From NCBI GenBank assembly GCA_019358975.1, contig JAHHIL010000045.1, positions 1-49,971 of the forward strand: 49,971 nt of DNA, read 5' to 3'. Shown one piece after another: positions 16,599-24,769 of the stretch. The notes under the pieces were generated by a model. The model did not search any database. It was given only the letters and a program-made list of their open reading frames with translations, and was not told the origin of the DNA. Both the position numbers and the translations under genes were made by a program. Numbering within the stretch: the stretch's first letter is position 1; each line of letters opens with the position of its first letter. The DNA comes from Trichocoleus desertorum ATA4-8-CV12 (GTDB lineage: Bacteria; Cyanobacteriota; Cyanobacteriia; FACHB-46).

Positions 16599-17430
16599 GA
16601 CGCTGCTCCTCTGGCTGTTGCGGGGACTGGCGTTAATTTCGGGGGCGATTCTGCTCCTGATTTTGTTCTTTTTAATTTGGGAAGCGATTCCCCTGCTGCA
16701 ACAGGTAGGTCTATCCCGGTTCTTCACCGATGCGTCCTGGCACCCAGCTAGTAATGAGTTCAACTTAGCGCCAATGTTGGCGGGCACACTCCTGCTGACA
16801 GTGGCATCCGTGCTGATCGCTACGCCATTGGGCATCCTTTCGGCGGTGTTTTGCCATTACTATGCACCTCCTGCGATCGCGCAACCCTACCGTCGCCTAA
16901 TTGAGCTGTTGGCAGGCATTCCCTCGGTGGTCTATGGGTTTTGGGGTTTGGTGGTGCTGGTGCCCTTGATTAACCGGATTCATCCGCCGGGGCCGAGCTT
17001 ACTCGCCGGAACGCTGATTTTGACCTTAATAATTTTGCCGACGATCGCCTTAGTTGCTGATGCTAGCCTTGCCAGTGTGCCGCCGGAGTATGTCAAAGGA
17101 GCCGCAGCGTTAGGCTTGGGACGGTGGGCGATGATTCGGGGTGTGGTGTTGCCCGCCGCTCGTTCCGGTTTGATTACAGGTGCGATTTTAGAAACAGGCC
17201 GCGCGATCGGGGAAACAATGGCGGTGTTGATGGTGTGCGGCAATGTGGTGCAGGTGCCTCACAGCTTGTTTGACCCAGTGCGAACCTTAACTGCCAATAT
17301 TGCCTTAGAAATGGCCTATGCCGTAGACAATCACCGCGCTGCTCTCTTCGTCAGTGGCTTGGTATTGATGGGGTTGATTGCCTTACTGGTGGCGATCGCG
17401 GAAGTGCTGAATCGAGGTCAATATGACTGA
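16561..17430 (+). CDS. pstC: Phosphate ABC transporter permease PstC
   Basis: 289-aa inner-membrane permease with six predicted helices. The binding-protein-dependent transport motif (EAA loop) reads VPPEYVKGAAALGLGRWAM around residue 177, followed by the LPAARSGLITGAILETGRAIGET stretch. There is no ATG at the expected position: the best start is the TTG at 16561, which has a GGGAG Shine-Dalgarno at 16547-16551 inside the pstS coding region; a TTG at 16528 is an alternative. The rare start and the 38-bp overlap with pstS suggest translational coupling. pstA overlaps its 3' end by 8 bp. Confidence 0.92.
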   Translation: MLNSNTSSQRHSETLLLWLLRGLALISGAILLLILFFLIWEAIPLLQQVGLSRFFTDASWHPASNEFNLAPMLAGTLLLTVASVLIATPLGILSAVFCHYYAPPAIAQPYRRLIELLAGIPSVVYGFWGLVVLVPLINRIHPPGPSLLAGTLILTLIILPTIALVADASLASVPPEYVKGAAALGLGRWAMIRGVVLPAARSGLITGAILETGRAIGETMAVLMVCGNVVQVPHSLFDPVRTLTANIALEMAYAVDNHRAALFVSGLVLMGLIALLVAIAEVLNRGQYD

Positions 17431-18313
17431 CTTCACTACGTCATCCGTAAGGCGATCAACGTCGAAAGCTGATTCTCCATCTTCTGAATGGTGGGCGATC
17501 GCTTTAGTGTGGTCGGTCGTGCTGCTAGTAACAGGAGCTTTGCTCTGGTTGTTGAGCGATATTTTCTGGCATGGAATCGGTCAGGTTTCTTGGGAGTTTC
17601 TCACGACTGAGCCGTTGAATGCGGGACGAGAAGGTGGCATTGCTCCAATTCTGGTTTCCACTGGATTGATTATTGGCGTTTGCATGGCAGTCTCTATTCC
17701 CCTAGGAGTGGGCACCGCTGTGCTGCTGGCAGAATTTACCTCAACCGAAAGCTGGCTAGGACGCTTGGTCCGCTTAAGCTTAGATGCCTTGGCAGGGGTG
17801 CCTTCGATTGTCTTTGGCTTGTTTGGCAACGCCTTCTTCTGCAAAACCTTGGGTTTAGGCTTCTCCATCTTGTCCGGCGGATTAACCCTAGCTTGTATGG
17901 TGCTGCCGATCTTAATTCGCTCCACTCAAGAAGGGTTCCGAGCTGTCCCTGATGACTACAGACGCTCCGCTGCTGCCTTAGGACTTTCCCGCACGGCCAC
18001 GCTCTGGCAACTACTGCTCCCGGCGGCAATGCCTGGGCTGGTCGTGGGATTACTGTTGGGCTTGGGACGAGCGATCGCGGAAACCGCCGCTTTGATCTTT
18101 ACCAGTGGCTACGTCGATCGGATGCCAGAGTCAGTATTGGATTCTGGCCGCGCCCTCTCCGTTCACATTTTTGACTTAGCCATGAATGTCTCTGGTGGTG
18201 AGTCTCACGCCTATGCTTCGGCTTTAGTGTTGGTCACGGTTTTAGTGCTGATTAATGGCACTGTTTCTTGGCTGGCAGAACGGTTTCGCAAGTCTCGCAT
18301 TTTAGTGGTTTAA
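17423..18313 (+). CDS. pstA: Phosphate ABC transporter permease PstA
   Basis: 296-aa inner-membrane permease, partner of PstC. After a polar N-terminus (about 25 residues) six hydrophobic helices follow. The EAA loop is VPDDYRRSAAALGLSRTATLWQLLLP (about 173-198), followed by GLVVGLLLGLGRAIAETAAL. The segment LAGVPSIVFGLFGNAFF is typical of PstA. The ATG overlaps the pstC stop by 8 bp and pstB begins 2 bp after its TAA, so the three genes form a tight operon. Confidence 0.94.
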   Translation: MTDFTTSSVRRSTSKADSPSSEWWAIALVWSVVLLVTGALLWLLSDIFWHGIGQVSWEFLTTEPLNAGREGGIAPILVSTGLIIGVCMAVSIPLGVGTAVLLAEFTSTESWLGRLVRLSLDALAGVPSIVFGLFGNAFFCKTLGLGFSILSGGLTLACMVLPILIRSTQEGFRAVPDDYRRSAAALGLSRTATLWQLLLPAAMPGLVVGLLLGLGRAIAETAALIFTSGYVDRMPESVLDSGRALSVHIFDLAMNVSGGESHAYASALVLVTVLVLINGTVSWLAERFRKSRILVV

Positions 18314-18315
18314 CC

Positions 18316-19125
18316 ATGATCGATTCCCTCACCCACAGTTGCCCAGCTTCCACCCCAGTACTGCATCCACCCTCTCTGCAAACCGAGCAGTTGAGCCTTT
18401 TCTATGGCAGCAAACCTGCATTTCAGAGTGTTTTGCTCACCATTCCACCGGGGAAAATTACGGCGCTAATTGGGCCTTCTGGTTGTGGCAAAACCAGCTT
18501 TCTGAGCTGCTTAAATCGTCTGGTAGAACTAACGCCTAAAGTGCGGCGATCGGGACGGGTGCTCCTGGCAGACCAAGACATTCAGGCGATCGAGGTCATC
18601 TCTTTGCGTCGTCGAGTTGGCATGTTGTTTCAAAAGCCCAATCCCTTTCCGCTCTCCATCCTGCGGAACATCGAGTTTCCGTTGCGAGAGCATGGCATCA
18701 AGCAACGTGATGAAATTGATCACATTGTTGAAACCAGCTTGCAAGGTGTGGGCCTGTGGGATGAGGTGAAAGATCGGCTGCAAACGCCTGCCCTGTCGCT
18801 CTCTGGTGGGCAACAACAGCGGCTCTGTCTCGCTAGAGCCTTAGCTCTCCAACCAGAAGTGCTGCTGATGGATGAACCCTGTAGCGCTCTCGATCCACTA
18901 TCCAGCGAAGTGGTGGAGCAGTTGATCGCTACGCTGCGGGGCAAATATACCTTAGTGGTTGTCACTCATAACTTGGCTCAAGCCAAACGCATCGCCGATC
19001 AAGTGGCTCTGTTTTGGGTGCAAGAAGGAGCAGGACGATTGATCGAAGTCGGTCCCACAACCCAAATCTTTGAGGCTCCCCAACAGGCGCTCACGTCGGC
19101 TTATGTCACTGGAGTTAGAGGCTGA
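18316..19125 (+). CDS. pstB: Phosphate ABC transporter ATPase PstB
   Basis: 269-aa ATPase that powers the PstSCA importer. Walker A is GPSGCGKTSF (near 55), the Q-loop is GMLFQKPNPFP, the ABC signature LSGGQQQRL, Walker B VLLMDEPCSAL and the switch histidine is in VVVTHNL. Start is the ATG at 18316; earlier in-frame codons lie inside pstA. No phoU follows: the next gene (trm1) is on the opposite strand 14 bp away, so the operon ends here. Confidence 0.95.
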   Translation: MIDSLTHSCPASTPVLHPPSLQTEQLSLFYGSKPAFQSVLLTIPPGKITALIGPSGCGKTSFLSCLNRLVELTPKVRRSGRVLLADQDIQAIEVISLRRRVGMLFQKPNPFPLSILRNIEFPLREHGIKQRDEIDHIVETSLQGVGLWDEVKDRLQTPALSLSGGQQQRLCLARALALQPEVLLMDEPCSALDPLSSEVVEQLIATLRGKYTLVVVTHNLAQAKRIADQVALFWVQEGAGRLIEVGPTTQIFEAPQQALTSAYVTGVRG

Positions 19126-19139
19126 TTTGTTGGACTAAG

Positions 19140-20285
19140 CTATCCCGCTGGCGGAATGGCAGGGTTTGGGTGACAGCGGCGAGCTAACTCTAGGCAAGTG
19201 GCGATCGCAGCATTGGTTTTAATCGCCTGAGCATTGATGTGAGTAGGGCTAGCTTGGTACCCCTCGGCTTGCAGGAGTTGGATCAGGCGATCGCGGGCAG
19301 GCGGGTCTATTTTGCCGCGTCGGCCAATTTCGCCTAAACCAAAAAAGTAGGGAGGTAAGTCTGCCTCAGCTTGCATGGTTTGTAGCAGTTGCACTCGTTC
19401 GGGCCAATGCCACTCTTGAGCTAACTTTTCCATTCGTTGCAACATCAAGCGATCGTGCAATGACCCCAACCACATTGGGCCGCTAAGGGTTAGAGGCTCT
19501 GGTGGAGAGTGGTGGTGGCAAACGGCACGGCTGAGTTGACGCCAAGATACCGTTTCATAGTGACCGCAGTGATGGCAGTACCCCAAAAATCCATAGTGTT
19601 TTAGCTCAGAACCCGGATTGGCTAAAACTCGTACCATCACCCGATACACCTGGCCATTAAATAGCGAAAAAACGGGTTGAATACTCAATCCTTTATTATT
19701 TGCTTGTTGCAAGGTGCTACCAATTAACATCCGCAATCCTTGTTCGTGCAACGCCGGATGCCAGCGGGCATACGCGCCATATACTTGCAAACTTTTTTCG
19801 GGTTCATGGCCTGAACTCGTGCGCCCATCTGTGCTCGTTAAATAGAGCAACCCACCAATTTTTGTTGCCCAAAGACTGGTGCTGAGATAAGGGGCAGGAC
19901 TGCCAAAACTATCTACATCAACTAAGTCGTAATAATCTTGCCGTTGATAGCAATCAAAAAAGACGCGATTGGCGTCTTGATAAGTGATTTTATAAGAATT
20001 TGGCTCTAAATAACTAGATAAATTTTGGCTTAAAGTAGGGCTCACATCCGGGTTAGCGTCATTTGCCCACACCCAGTCTGCTTGGCTTTCCAATACATAG
20101 CGGAGAGGTCGGACTCCACAGGCAGTCATGGCATCGAGAACTCGCAGTCTGCCCGTATCAGCTTTATAAATTGCTGCGGCCAATAGTCCTAGATCTCTGC
20201 CAATTTGGCTTTGAGGCCGATAAAAAGTATTGCCGATTTGAAAATGGACTTTACCCTCCTGTTGCCAATGGGAATCGCGATTCAT
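19140..20285 (-). CDS. tRNA (guanine-N2)-dimethyltransferase Trm1
   Basis: 381-aa S-adenosylmethionine-dependent enzyme that makes N2,N2-dimethylguanosine in tRNA (position 26 in eukaryotes and archaea). The N-terminal Rossmann domain shows FYRPQSQIGRDL, the SAM loop DAMTACGVRPLRYV, NDANPDVSP and the catalytic DVDSFGSPAPYL (a DPFGS-type motif). The C-terminal half has a Cys/His zinc site (CHHCGHY ... AVCHHH) and the YFFGLGEIGRRGKID segment typical of Trm1. This is an archaeal/eukaryal-type enzyme that is rare in bacteria but known from cyanobacteria and Aquifex. It faces away from the next gene across a 218-bp AT-rich gap. Confidence 0.9.
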   Translation of the reverse strand: MNRDSHWQQEGKVHFQIGNTFYRPQSQIGRDLGLLAAAIYKADTGRLRVLDAMTACGVRPLRYVLESQADWVWANDANPDVSPTLSQNLSSYLEPNSYKITYQDANRVFFDCYQRQDYYDLVDVDSFGSPAPYLSTSLWATKIGGLLYLTSTDGRTSSGHEPEKSLQVYGAYARWHPALHEQGLRMLIGSTLQQANNKGLSIQPVFSLFNGQVYRVMVRVLANPGSELKHYGFLGYCHHCGHYETVSWRQLSRAVCHHHSPPEPLTLSGPMWLGSLHDRLMLQRMEKLAQEWHWPERVQLLQTMQAEADLPPYFFGLGEIGRRGKIDPPARDRLIQLLQAEGYQASPTHINAQAIKTNAAIATCLELARRCHPNPAIPPAG

Positions 20286-20335
20286 TTTTCTTGATTAACT
20301 TTAATTAACTAAAAATTGATCCCAAATTAGAAAGT

Positions 20336-20358
20336 AGTGGTTAAACCTTTAATCCACT
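20336..20358 (+). other. AT-rich hairpin in the trm1 divergent promoter region
   Basis: AGTGG-TTAAA (20336-20345) pairs with TTTAA-CCACT (20348-20358, one bulged T), followed on the plus strand by TTTAGTTTTTG. It looks like a terminator but lies between two divergent genes, so it may instead be a regulatory element or the end of a small transcript. Confidence 0.35.
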
Positions 20359-20503
20359 TTAGTTTTTGCCATTTGGCGGGAATTCTAAAAATGCGAAGTA
20401 GGCTTTTTCTTTCATGAATTCATTGCAGTTTGTAATATTTTTGTGAGTTGAAAGCCCAAATCTTTTAGACTAATTTTCGATTCAATGCGTAATCAAGGAC
20501 ACA

Positions 20504-20827
20504 ATGATGCCAACGCTTCTCTGGCATGACTGGTTGATTTTGCTGTCATTTTTTGCTTGTCTGGCTGGTCTCGGCCTACTAGTTGGCATGCCTCAAGATC
20601 AAGACGAAGATTTTGAACAGGCTGAAAGCATGTTGATGCTGATGATCTTTACCTATTGGACTGTGCACTGCGTCGCTTTGGGCGTGCAGAAGTTTGCCTT
20701 GCCTGACTGGGACGTGTTGCTTCTAAGCCTGAAGTTCACAGCCATTCTTTCTTACCTACTCACTTTTGCTTGCACGATCAGTTTGCCGCTCAATCGTTTG
20801 GCGGTTGTGCTGCGTCAGGTTGAGTAG
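20504..20827 (+). CDS. Small membrane protein, three helices, unknown
   Basis: 107-aa protein with three predicted membrane helices (about 9-28, 40-60, 70-95). The loop between helices 1 and 2 is acidic (QDQDEDFEQAE). I do not recognise a family. Length, clean helix pattern and an ATG pair at 20504/20507 preceded by an AAGGA ribosome-binding site support it as a real gene. It is divergent from trm1 and convergent with the DUF2103 gene. A run of three 17-bp tandem repeats starts 30 bp after its stop. Confidence 0.65.
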   Translation: MMPTLLWHDWLILLSFFACLAGLGLLVGMPQDQDEDFEQAESMLMLMIFTYWTVHCVALGVQKFALPDWDVLLLSLKFTAILSYLLTFACTISLPLNRLAVVLRQVE

Positions 20828-20857
20828 TGCTAGCCCCGCAAAATAAGTCCTAATCAA

Positions 20858-20908
20858 TTACTTTGCTAAGACTACTACTTTGCTAGGGCTGCTACTTTGC
20901 TAAGACTG
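20858..20908. repeat. Three 17-bp tandem repeats crossing a stop codon
   Basis: Three copies of a CTACTTTGCTAAGACTG-like unit lie head to tail at 20858-20874, 20875-20891 and 20892-20908. Copies 1 and 3 differ at two bases. The third copy encodes the last residues and the TAG stop (20892-20894) of the DUF2103 protein on the minus strand; copies 1 and 2 are the non-coding continuation. Confidence 0.85.
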
Positions 20909-21185
20909 TAGCGATCGCGCTTTCCAAGACTTCTTGAGTCAAGCTCGTTAAAATAAACACTTCCTGTACTGTCTTGCCTTGTCGGGCAATTACCTTAAAA
21001 CCGCCGCGAATGGGGACAGAGATCTTGAGCTTAAGTTTTGGGGAGTGCGCTCGTACAGCTCCAATTACACCAGGGGTAATCGTTTGAATCCCCTCTTGCT
21101 GAAGCAGTCGTTCCAACAATCGAATTAAGCCCGGAATATGGGTGGAGTGGTTGAGAACAAGCCTGCCGCGAGAGGGGTTAGCCAT
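20892..21185 (-). CDS. DUF2103 family protein
   Basis: 97-aa conserved cyanobacterial protein. The sequence GRLVLNHSTHIPGLIRLLERL at the start and the later VPIRGGFKVIARQGKTVQEVF are what I recall of DUF2103, described as a predicted metal-binding family; the single His pair (NHSTH) would be the only candidate ligands here. Function is unknown. I choose the ATG at 21185 (MANPSRGRL); the frame extends upstream to 21227 without family-like sequence. Its 3' end lies within a 17-bp tandem repeat. clpS lies upstream on the same strand about 100 bp away. Confidence 0.75.
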   Translation of the reverse strand: MANPSRGRLVLNHSTHIPGLIRLLERLLQQEGIQTITPGVIGAVRAHSPKLKLKISVPIRGGFKVIARQGKTVQEVFILTSLTQEVLESAIATVLAK

Positions 21186-21282
21186 TGTTTTGCCAGTTTG
21201 AAGTGGGCTGCGATCGCTGAGAAGCATCCCTCAGCATAGAGGAAATCGCAGCATCCCAAAAGTTCTGCTCAAGCCGTTTAGG

Positions 21283-21609
21283 TTAACCTGCTTCTAGAGG
21301 AGCCATCGTTAAACCAGCGCGGCTTAGTTGTGTATGGTAAAGTTCCGCCTGCTCTTGTGGCCCTACCCAAACGATTGCTTGACCTTCAAAGTGAATTTGA
21401 TTGGTCAATTCCCAAGCGCGATCGCTAGTCATAAACGGAATGTACTTTAGCAAACACTCGGTCACGTGCTGAAACGTGTTGAAGTCGTCGTTTAGCACAA
21501 TGATCTTGTAATTTGGGTAAGTTTGACGGGTAACTTGACCAGCCTTTTCAGGCGCTACCGTAGGCGCGGCGGCTGCAAAATGGGAAGCTGCCGCAAGTAC
21601 CAGATTCAT
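21283..21609 (-). CDS. clpS: ATP-dependent Clp protease adaptor ClpS
   Basis: 108-aa adaptor that binds the N domain of the ClpC/ClpA unfoldase and delivers N-end-rule substrates. The ClpS core spans about residues 30-105: the NDDFNTFQHV motif (NDD...T) that forms the substrate pocket, then VTECLLKYIPFM and the HFEGQAIVWVGPQEQAELYH segment with the conserved H and E residues. A roughly 28-residue Ala-rich N-terminal extension precedes it. Cyanobacteria usually carry two ClpS paralogs; I cannot say which one this is. Confidence 0.92.
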   Translation of the reverse strand: MNLVLAAASHFAAAAPTVAPEKAGQVTRQTYPNYKIIVLNDDFNTFQHVTECLLKYIPFMTSDRAWELTNQIHFEGQAIVWVGPQEQAELYHTQLSRAGLTMAPLEAG

Positions 21610-21702
21610 AGGCCGTTACCGAAAACACTTTTAACAAAACTACGTATTTAATCCTAGTGCAATTCTAACGACTTGAAATCGCTTCGGCCTCTGAGCACCC
21701 TT

Positions 21703-23784
21703 CTATTTCCACTCCTCCCACTTTTCATTGAAGATCGAAGTATCGGGGAAGGCGATCGGGTTGTTGTTCTGGATTAGGCGTTGTTGCAGGCGTTCTAGCT
21801 GCGGCTCTGGGCTTGGTAGCTGATCAACCAACTGGTAAGGCGCAATGCCTTGCTCTAAAGCAAAAGCCGCCGTGGTGCCCGCAGCCGCTCCAGAAGACCA
21901 CTCAAACGAATGCACCCGATAAGCAGCAGCAGCAATGTGACTGGTAGCAATACTCTTACCCGCCACTAGCATGTTGTCAATTTTCTGGGGAATCATGGCT
22001 CGCAGGGGGACTTGGAAGGGATAGGCACTACCCGCCCCGCGTCGCTCTCCTTCTCGTTCGGTATTACCGGGGCGCTCAGGAGGATTCTGAGTCATACAGG
22101 GGTGAAAGTCGATCGCATAGTGCCCAATCCCAACCGCATCTGGATAAATAGTCGATCGCGTGCGGCGAGTAATTTTGTCCGCAGGCAATTTGCCCCCTAC
22201 AAATGACGTGGCCTCTAGGCCTGCTAAGGTTGCTTGCAAACCACGATACATCTGAGAGGGTAGCGTTTGGCGGTAGTACTCATCTTTGAAGTAATCCAGG
22301 CGAGAAATATCTACCTCCCAAACTGTAAAGCCTTGTGGCTGCCCCCAAGACGGACGACCAATGATGCGGCGACCTTCGCGGATGTAAGGATATTTAGACA
22401 AGCCATGAGCCGTCCCCATCGGGGAATCAAATCCTGCTAGGTAACGGTGATTGGGCTGTGGCTGTTTAACTCCTGCTCCGAGTTGGGAATCAGTTGTACC
22501 TGCGACTAGCCAGTGGAAGTAACCCTGGGACAGTTCCTCAGCCCTTTGGAGGCTTTGCGCCCGAAGACCCCCCATCCACTCTCCTGGCTGGAGTTGCCCA
22601 CTGCTAGCTAGTTGCTCGCGGGTGTAAATAAAGTTATCCGTGGCAGTGCCAGGGCGATAATCATTTCCCCAAGTCCAGTTCTGCATGGAAATATCGCCAG
22701 GGGTAATGACTCCGGTGTTTAATTGGGTCTTCGCTTCTTGGGAGGCTGGATTCTGATTCCAAATCCGCCGATAGGTAAAGACAAGCGGGAAACTGGCGAG
22801 CCGAGTCAATTCATAACTGTAGTACCCGGCGTAGTTGGGGTAGAACGGAGGCTGAGTATGCTGTTGGGGTTGCTCGGTTGCCTGCATGGCAAAAGTATAG
22901 GTAAAGCCTTGGGTGCAATAAGGGTCACCTGTGGCGCTAGAGGAAGACGGCTCTAGGTAAGAACGAGGATCGATGCCGAGGCGATAAGGCACATCAGCCA
23001 GCCCCACCAGTTCTCCGGTTTCAGTGGCATCAACTACATACCATTGAGGCGTGTTAGTTTGAGCCTGATTGGTTCGAGATTTAGATGGTTTCGGCTGAGC
23101 TGGCACAAACCGCACGATCGCTTTTTGAAATTGGGCTGAGTTTTCGTAGCGGTAGGCATCCTCAATTGTTTGGGAAAGTGGCAGCGAGTTGAGCGGGGTA
23201 GCTTTAGAGGTAGGACGGTGCTGGATCGCGATCGCCCCTTGAATCTGTTGTCCAGACCCCACACCAGACCCTACAGTACTTGTGTCTAACTCTTTAATGA
23301 CAGTGGCAGGGAACCACTTCAAAGTCCCTTTCCCGCGCTTCGCTGCCTGTTGCAGCATGTCAAATAAGATTCGGTGCCCATCCTGTGGCAAGAAGCAAGA
23401 CTCACTCACCCAGCAATCACCAGGGTTGAGATCTCCCTTGTAATGACGCTGAATTCGTTGTCGTAGTTCTAGGTAGCCACGGGAGTAAAACAGCAGCGAT
23501 CGCTGGGTCTGCCGCTCATCCAGTGCCGAGGTGCCTTGAGCCGAAATTTGTCCTCCGACCCAGTCGGTAATCTCAGTCATGCAGACAGTGCGCCCTGCCA
23601 ATAAGGCTTCGTAAGCCGTACCTACACCTGCTAAACCACCGCCTGCTACTAACACTTCACAGGAAACTGTCTGGTCTGGCGTTCGGGGTGGTGCCGCGAT
23701 CGCAGCAGGAGCCAAAAATTCTACGGCGAGGGTGGCACCCATCAAAACTTTGCCTATAGCAGAAAGGTGGCGACGTTGCATCAT
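21703..23784 (-). CDS. Exported FAD-dependent oxidoreductase
   Basis: 693-aa flavoprotein (FAD_oxidored/PF12831-like). It starts with MMQRRHL and a hydrophobic signal segment ending near AIAAPP (residue 30), so it is probably exported. The FAD Rossmann motif is VLVAGGGLAGVGTAYEAL with the VCMTEITDWVGGQISAQG segment after it. The VVDATETGELVGLADVPY block, the MIPQKIDNMLVAGKSIATSHIA stretch and the final SGAAAGTTAAFAL helix bind the cofactor in this family. The substrate is unknown; members appear next to carbohydrate and secondary-metabolism genes. The start could be either of the two adjacent ATGs at 23784 and 23781; the frame also extends to 23805. Confidence 0.85.
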   Translation of the reverse strand: MMQRRHLSAIGKVLMGATLAVEFLAPAAIAAPPRTPDQTVSCEVLVAGGGLAGVGTAYEALLAGRTVCMTEITDWVGGQISAQGTSALDERQTQRSLLFYSRGYLELRQRIQRHYKGDLNPGDCWVSESCFLPQDGHRILFDMLQQAAKRGKGTLKWFPATVIKELDTSTVGSGVGSGQQIQGAIAIQHRPTSKATPLNSLPLSQTIEDAYRYENSAQFQKAIVRFVPAQPKPSKSRTNQAQTNTPQWYVVDATETGELVGLADVPYRLGIDPRSYLEPSSSSATGDPYCTQGFTYTFAMQATEQPQQHTQPPFYPNYAGYYSYELTRLASFPLVFTYRRIWNQNPASQEAKTQLNTGVITPGDISMQNWTWGNDYRPGTATDNFIYTREQLASSGQLQPGEWMGGLRAQSLQRAEELSQGYFHWLVAGTTDSQLGAGVKQPQPNHRYLAGFDSPMGTAHGLSKYPYIREGRRIIGRPSWGQPQGFTVWEVDISRLDYFKDEYYRQTLPSQMYRGLQATLAGLEATSFVGGKLPADKITRRTRSTIYPDAVGIGHYAIDFHPCMTQNPPERPGNTEREGERRGAGSAYPFQVPLRAMIPQKIDNMLVAGKSIATSHIAAAAYRVHSFEWSSGAAAGTTAAFALEQGIAPYQLVDQLPSPEPQLERLQQRLIQNNNPIAFPDTSIFNEKWEEWK

Positions 23785-23966
23785 GAGAAAACTGTAAGGG
23801 GGCATGAGGGGGTTAATAATTCGAGCGAGTGATTTCAGTAGTGCCTAACAGGTATCAAGCCATCCTGAGCAGCTTGGCAAATAGCACTCAAATAAATGCT
23901 TTAACCAACTGCTTAACCTTGACTACAGGGTAATGCCTTAAGTTTCGGAGTCTGAGTAAAAGGCTT

Positions 23967-23971
23967 AGGAG
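23967..23971 (+). promoter_or_regulatory. Shine-Dalgarno for the interrupted Nudix gene
   Basis: AGGAG lies 8 nt before the ATG at 23980. It shows that the full-length reading frame, not the GTG at 24049 downstream of the in-frame stop, is the original start. Confidence 0.65.
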
Positions 23972-23979
23972 TTTTTGAA

Positions 23980-24540
23980 ATGATGCGATCGCCTCGTAAA
24001 TGGCAAACCTTGCGTTCTCGCATGGTTTTGGATCACCAATGATGCCGAGTGCGGCAAGACACGGTGCTGTTGCCTAGCCAGGAAGTGATTGATGACTATT
24101 TCGTCGTGGTTCGGCCTGATGTGGCGCTAGTCCTTGCCCTTACCGCTAACCAAGAAATTGTGTTTGTGCGGCAATATCGTCACGGTATAGGGGAAATCTT
24201 ACTAGAACTCTCAGCGGGTACTTTTGACCCCAATACTGAAAGCCCAGAGGTTGCTGCCCAGAGAGAACTACAAGAGGAAACAGGCTACAGTGCCCCTCAC
24301 TTGCTGAAACTGGCAACCCTATATGACAACCCTGTAAAAGATACGAATCGGATTCATTTATTTGTGGCTCAGAATGCTTTTATTTCTGGTGAGCAAAAAC
24401 TTGATGTGACTGAAGCCATTGAAGTTGTTTTAATTCCGATAGAAAAGGTATCAGAAAAAATCTTGAAAGGAGAAATTTGTGTGTCTGGAACGATCGCAGC
24501 TCTGTGTCTGGGGCTGCAATTTCTCAACTTCTCCCAATAA
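23980..24540 (+). pseudogene. Nudix hydrolase (ADP-ribose pyrophosphatase-like) with in-frame TGA
   Basis: Read from the ATG at 23980 the frame encodes 20 residues (MMRSPRKWQTLRSRMVLDHQ), then TGA at 24040-24042, then CRVRQDTVLLP and the rest of a Nudix protein to 24540. Relatives normally have tryptophan here (a W-x-V/R motif preceding the RVRRDTV strand), so TGG has become TGA. The Nudix box is AGTFDPN ... AAQRELQEETGY, intact apart from one extra residue in the loop, and the family hydrolyses ADP-ribose or similar nucleoside diphosphates. A restart at GTG 24049 would give 163 aa without the first strand. It may be a recent pseudogene, a readthrough gene, or a sequencing error. Confidence 0.75.
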
Positions 24541-24769
24541 AATTTTTTAGTTTTTATTTCTTTACATACTGGGTTGTTTTTCCTAGAAAGCAGTCTCAGC
24601 AATTGTGTCGAAGATGCTGCTACGCGCTCTCGAAAATTCTTCTTTTATAAAATAAGAAGATAAGTTGAAAAATCTTAGAACTCGCCTCTACCGCAGGGGC
24701 TATTTTGCCTCTGTCTTCAGGTATACTTGGCAAAATCACAATTCCTTAAGAATTGACTTAGTGCCAAAC

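Noticed and set aside
24665-24769. Upstream extension of the hypothetical gene from TTG 24665
   Set aside because: The codons look non-coding (Arg/Tyr-rich, atypical) and no ribosome-binding site is present; ATG 24770 is the better start.
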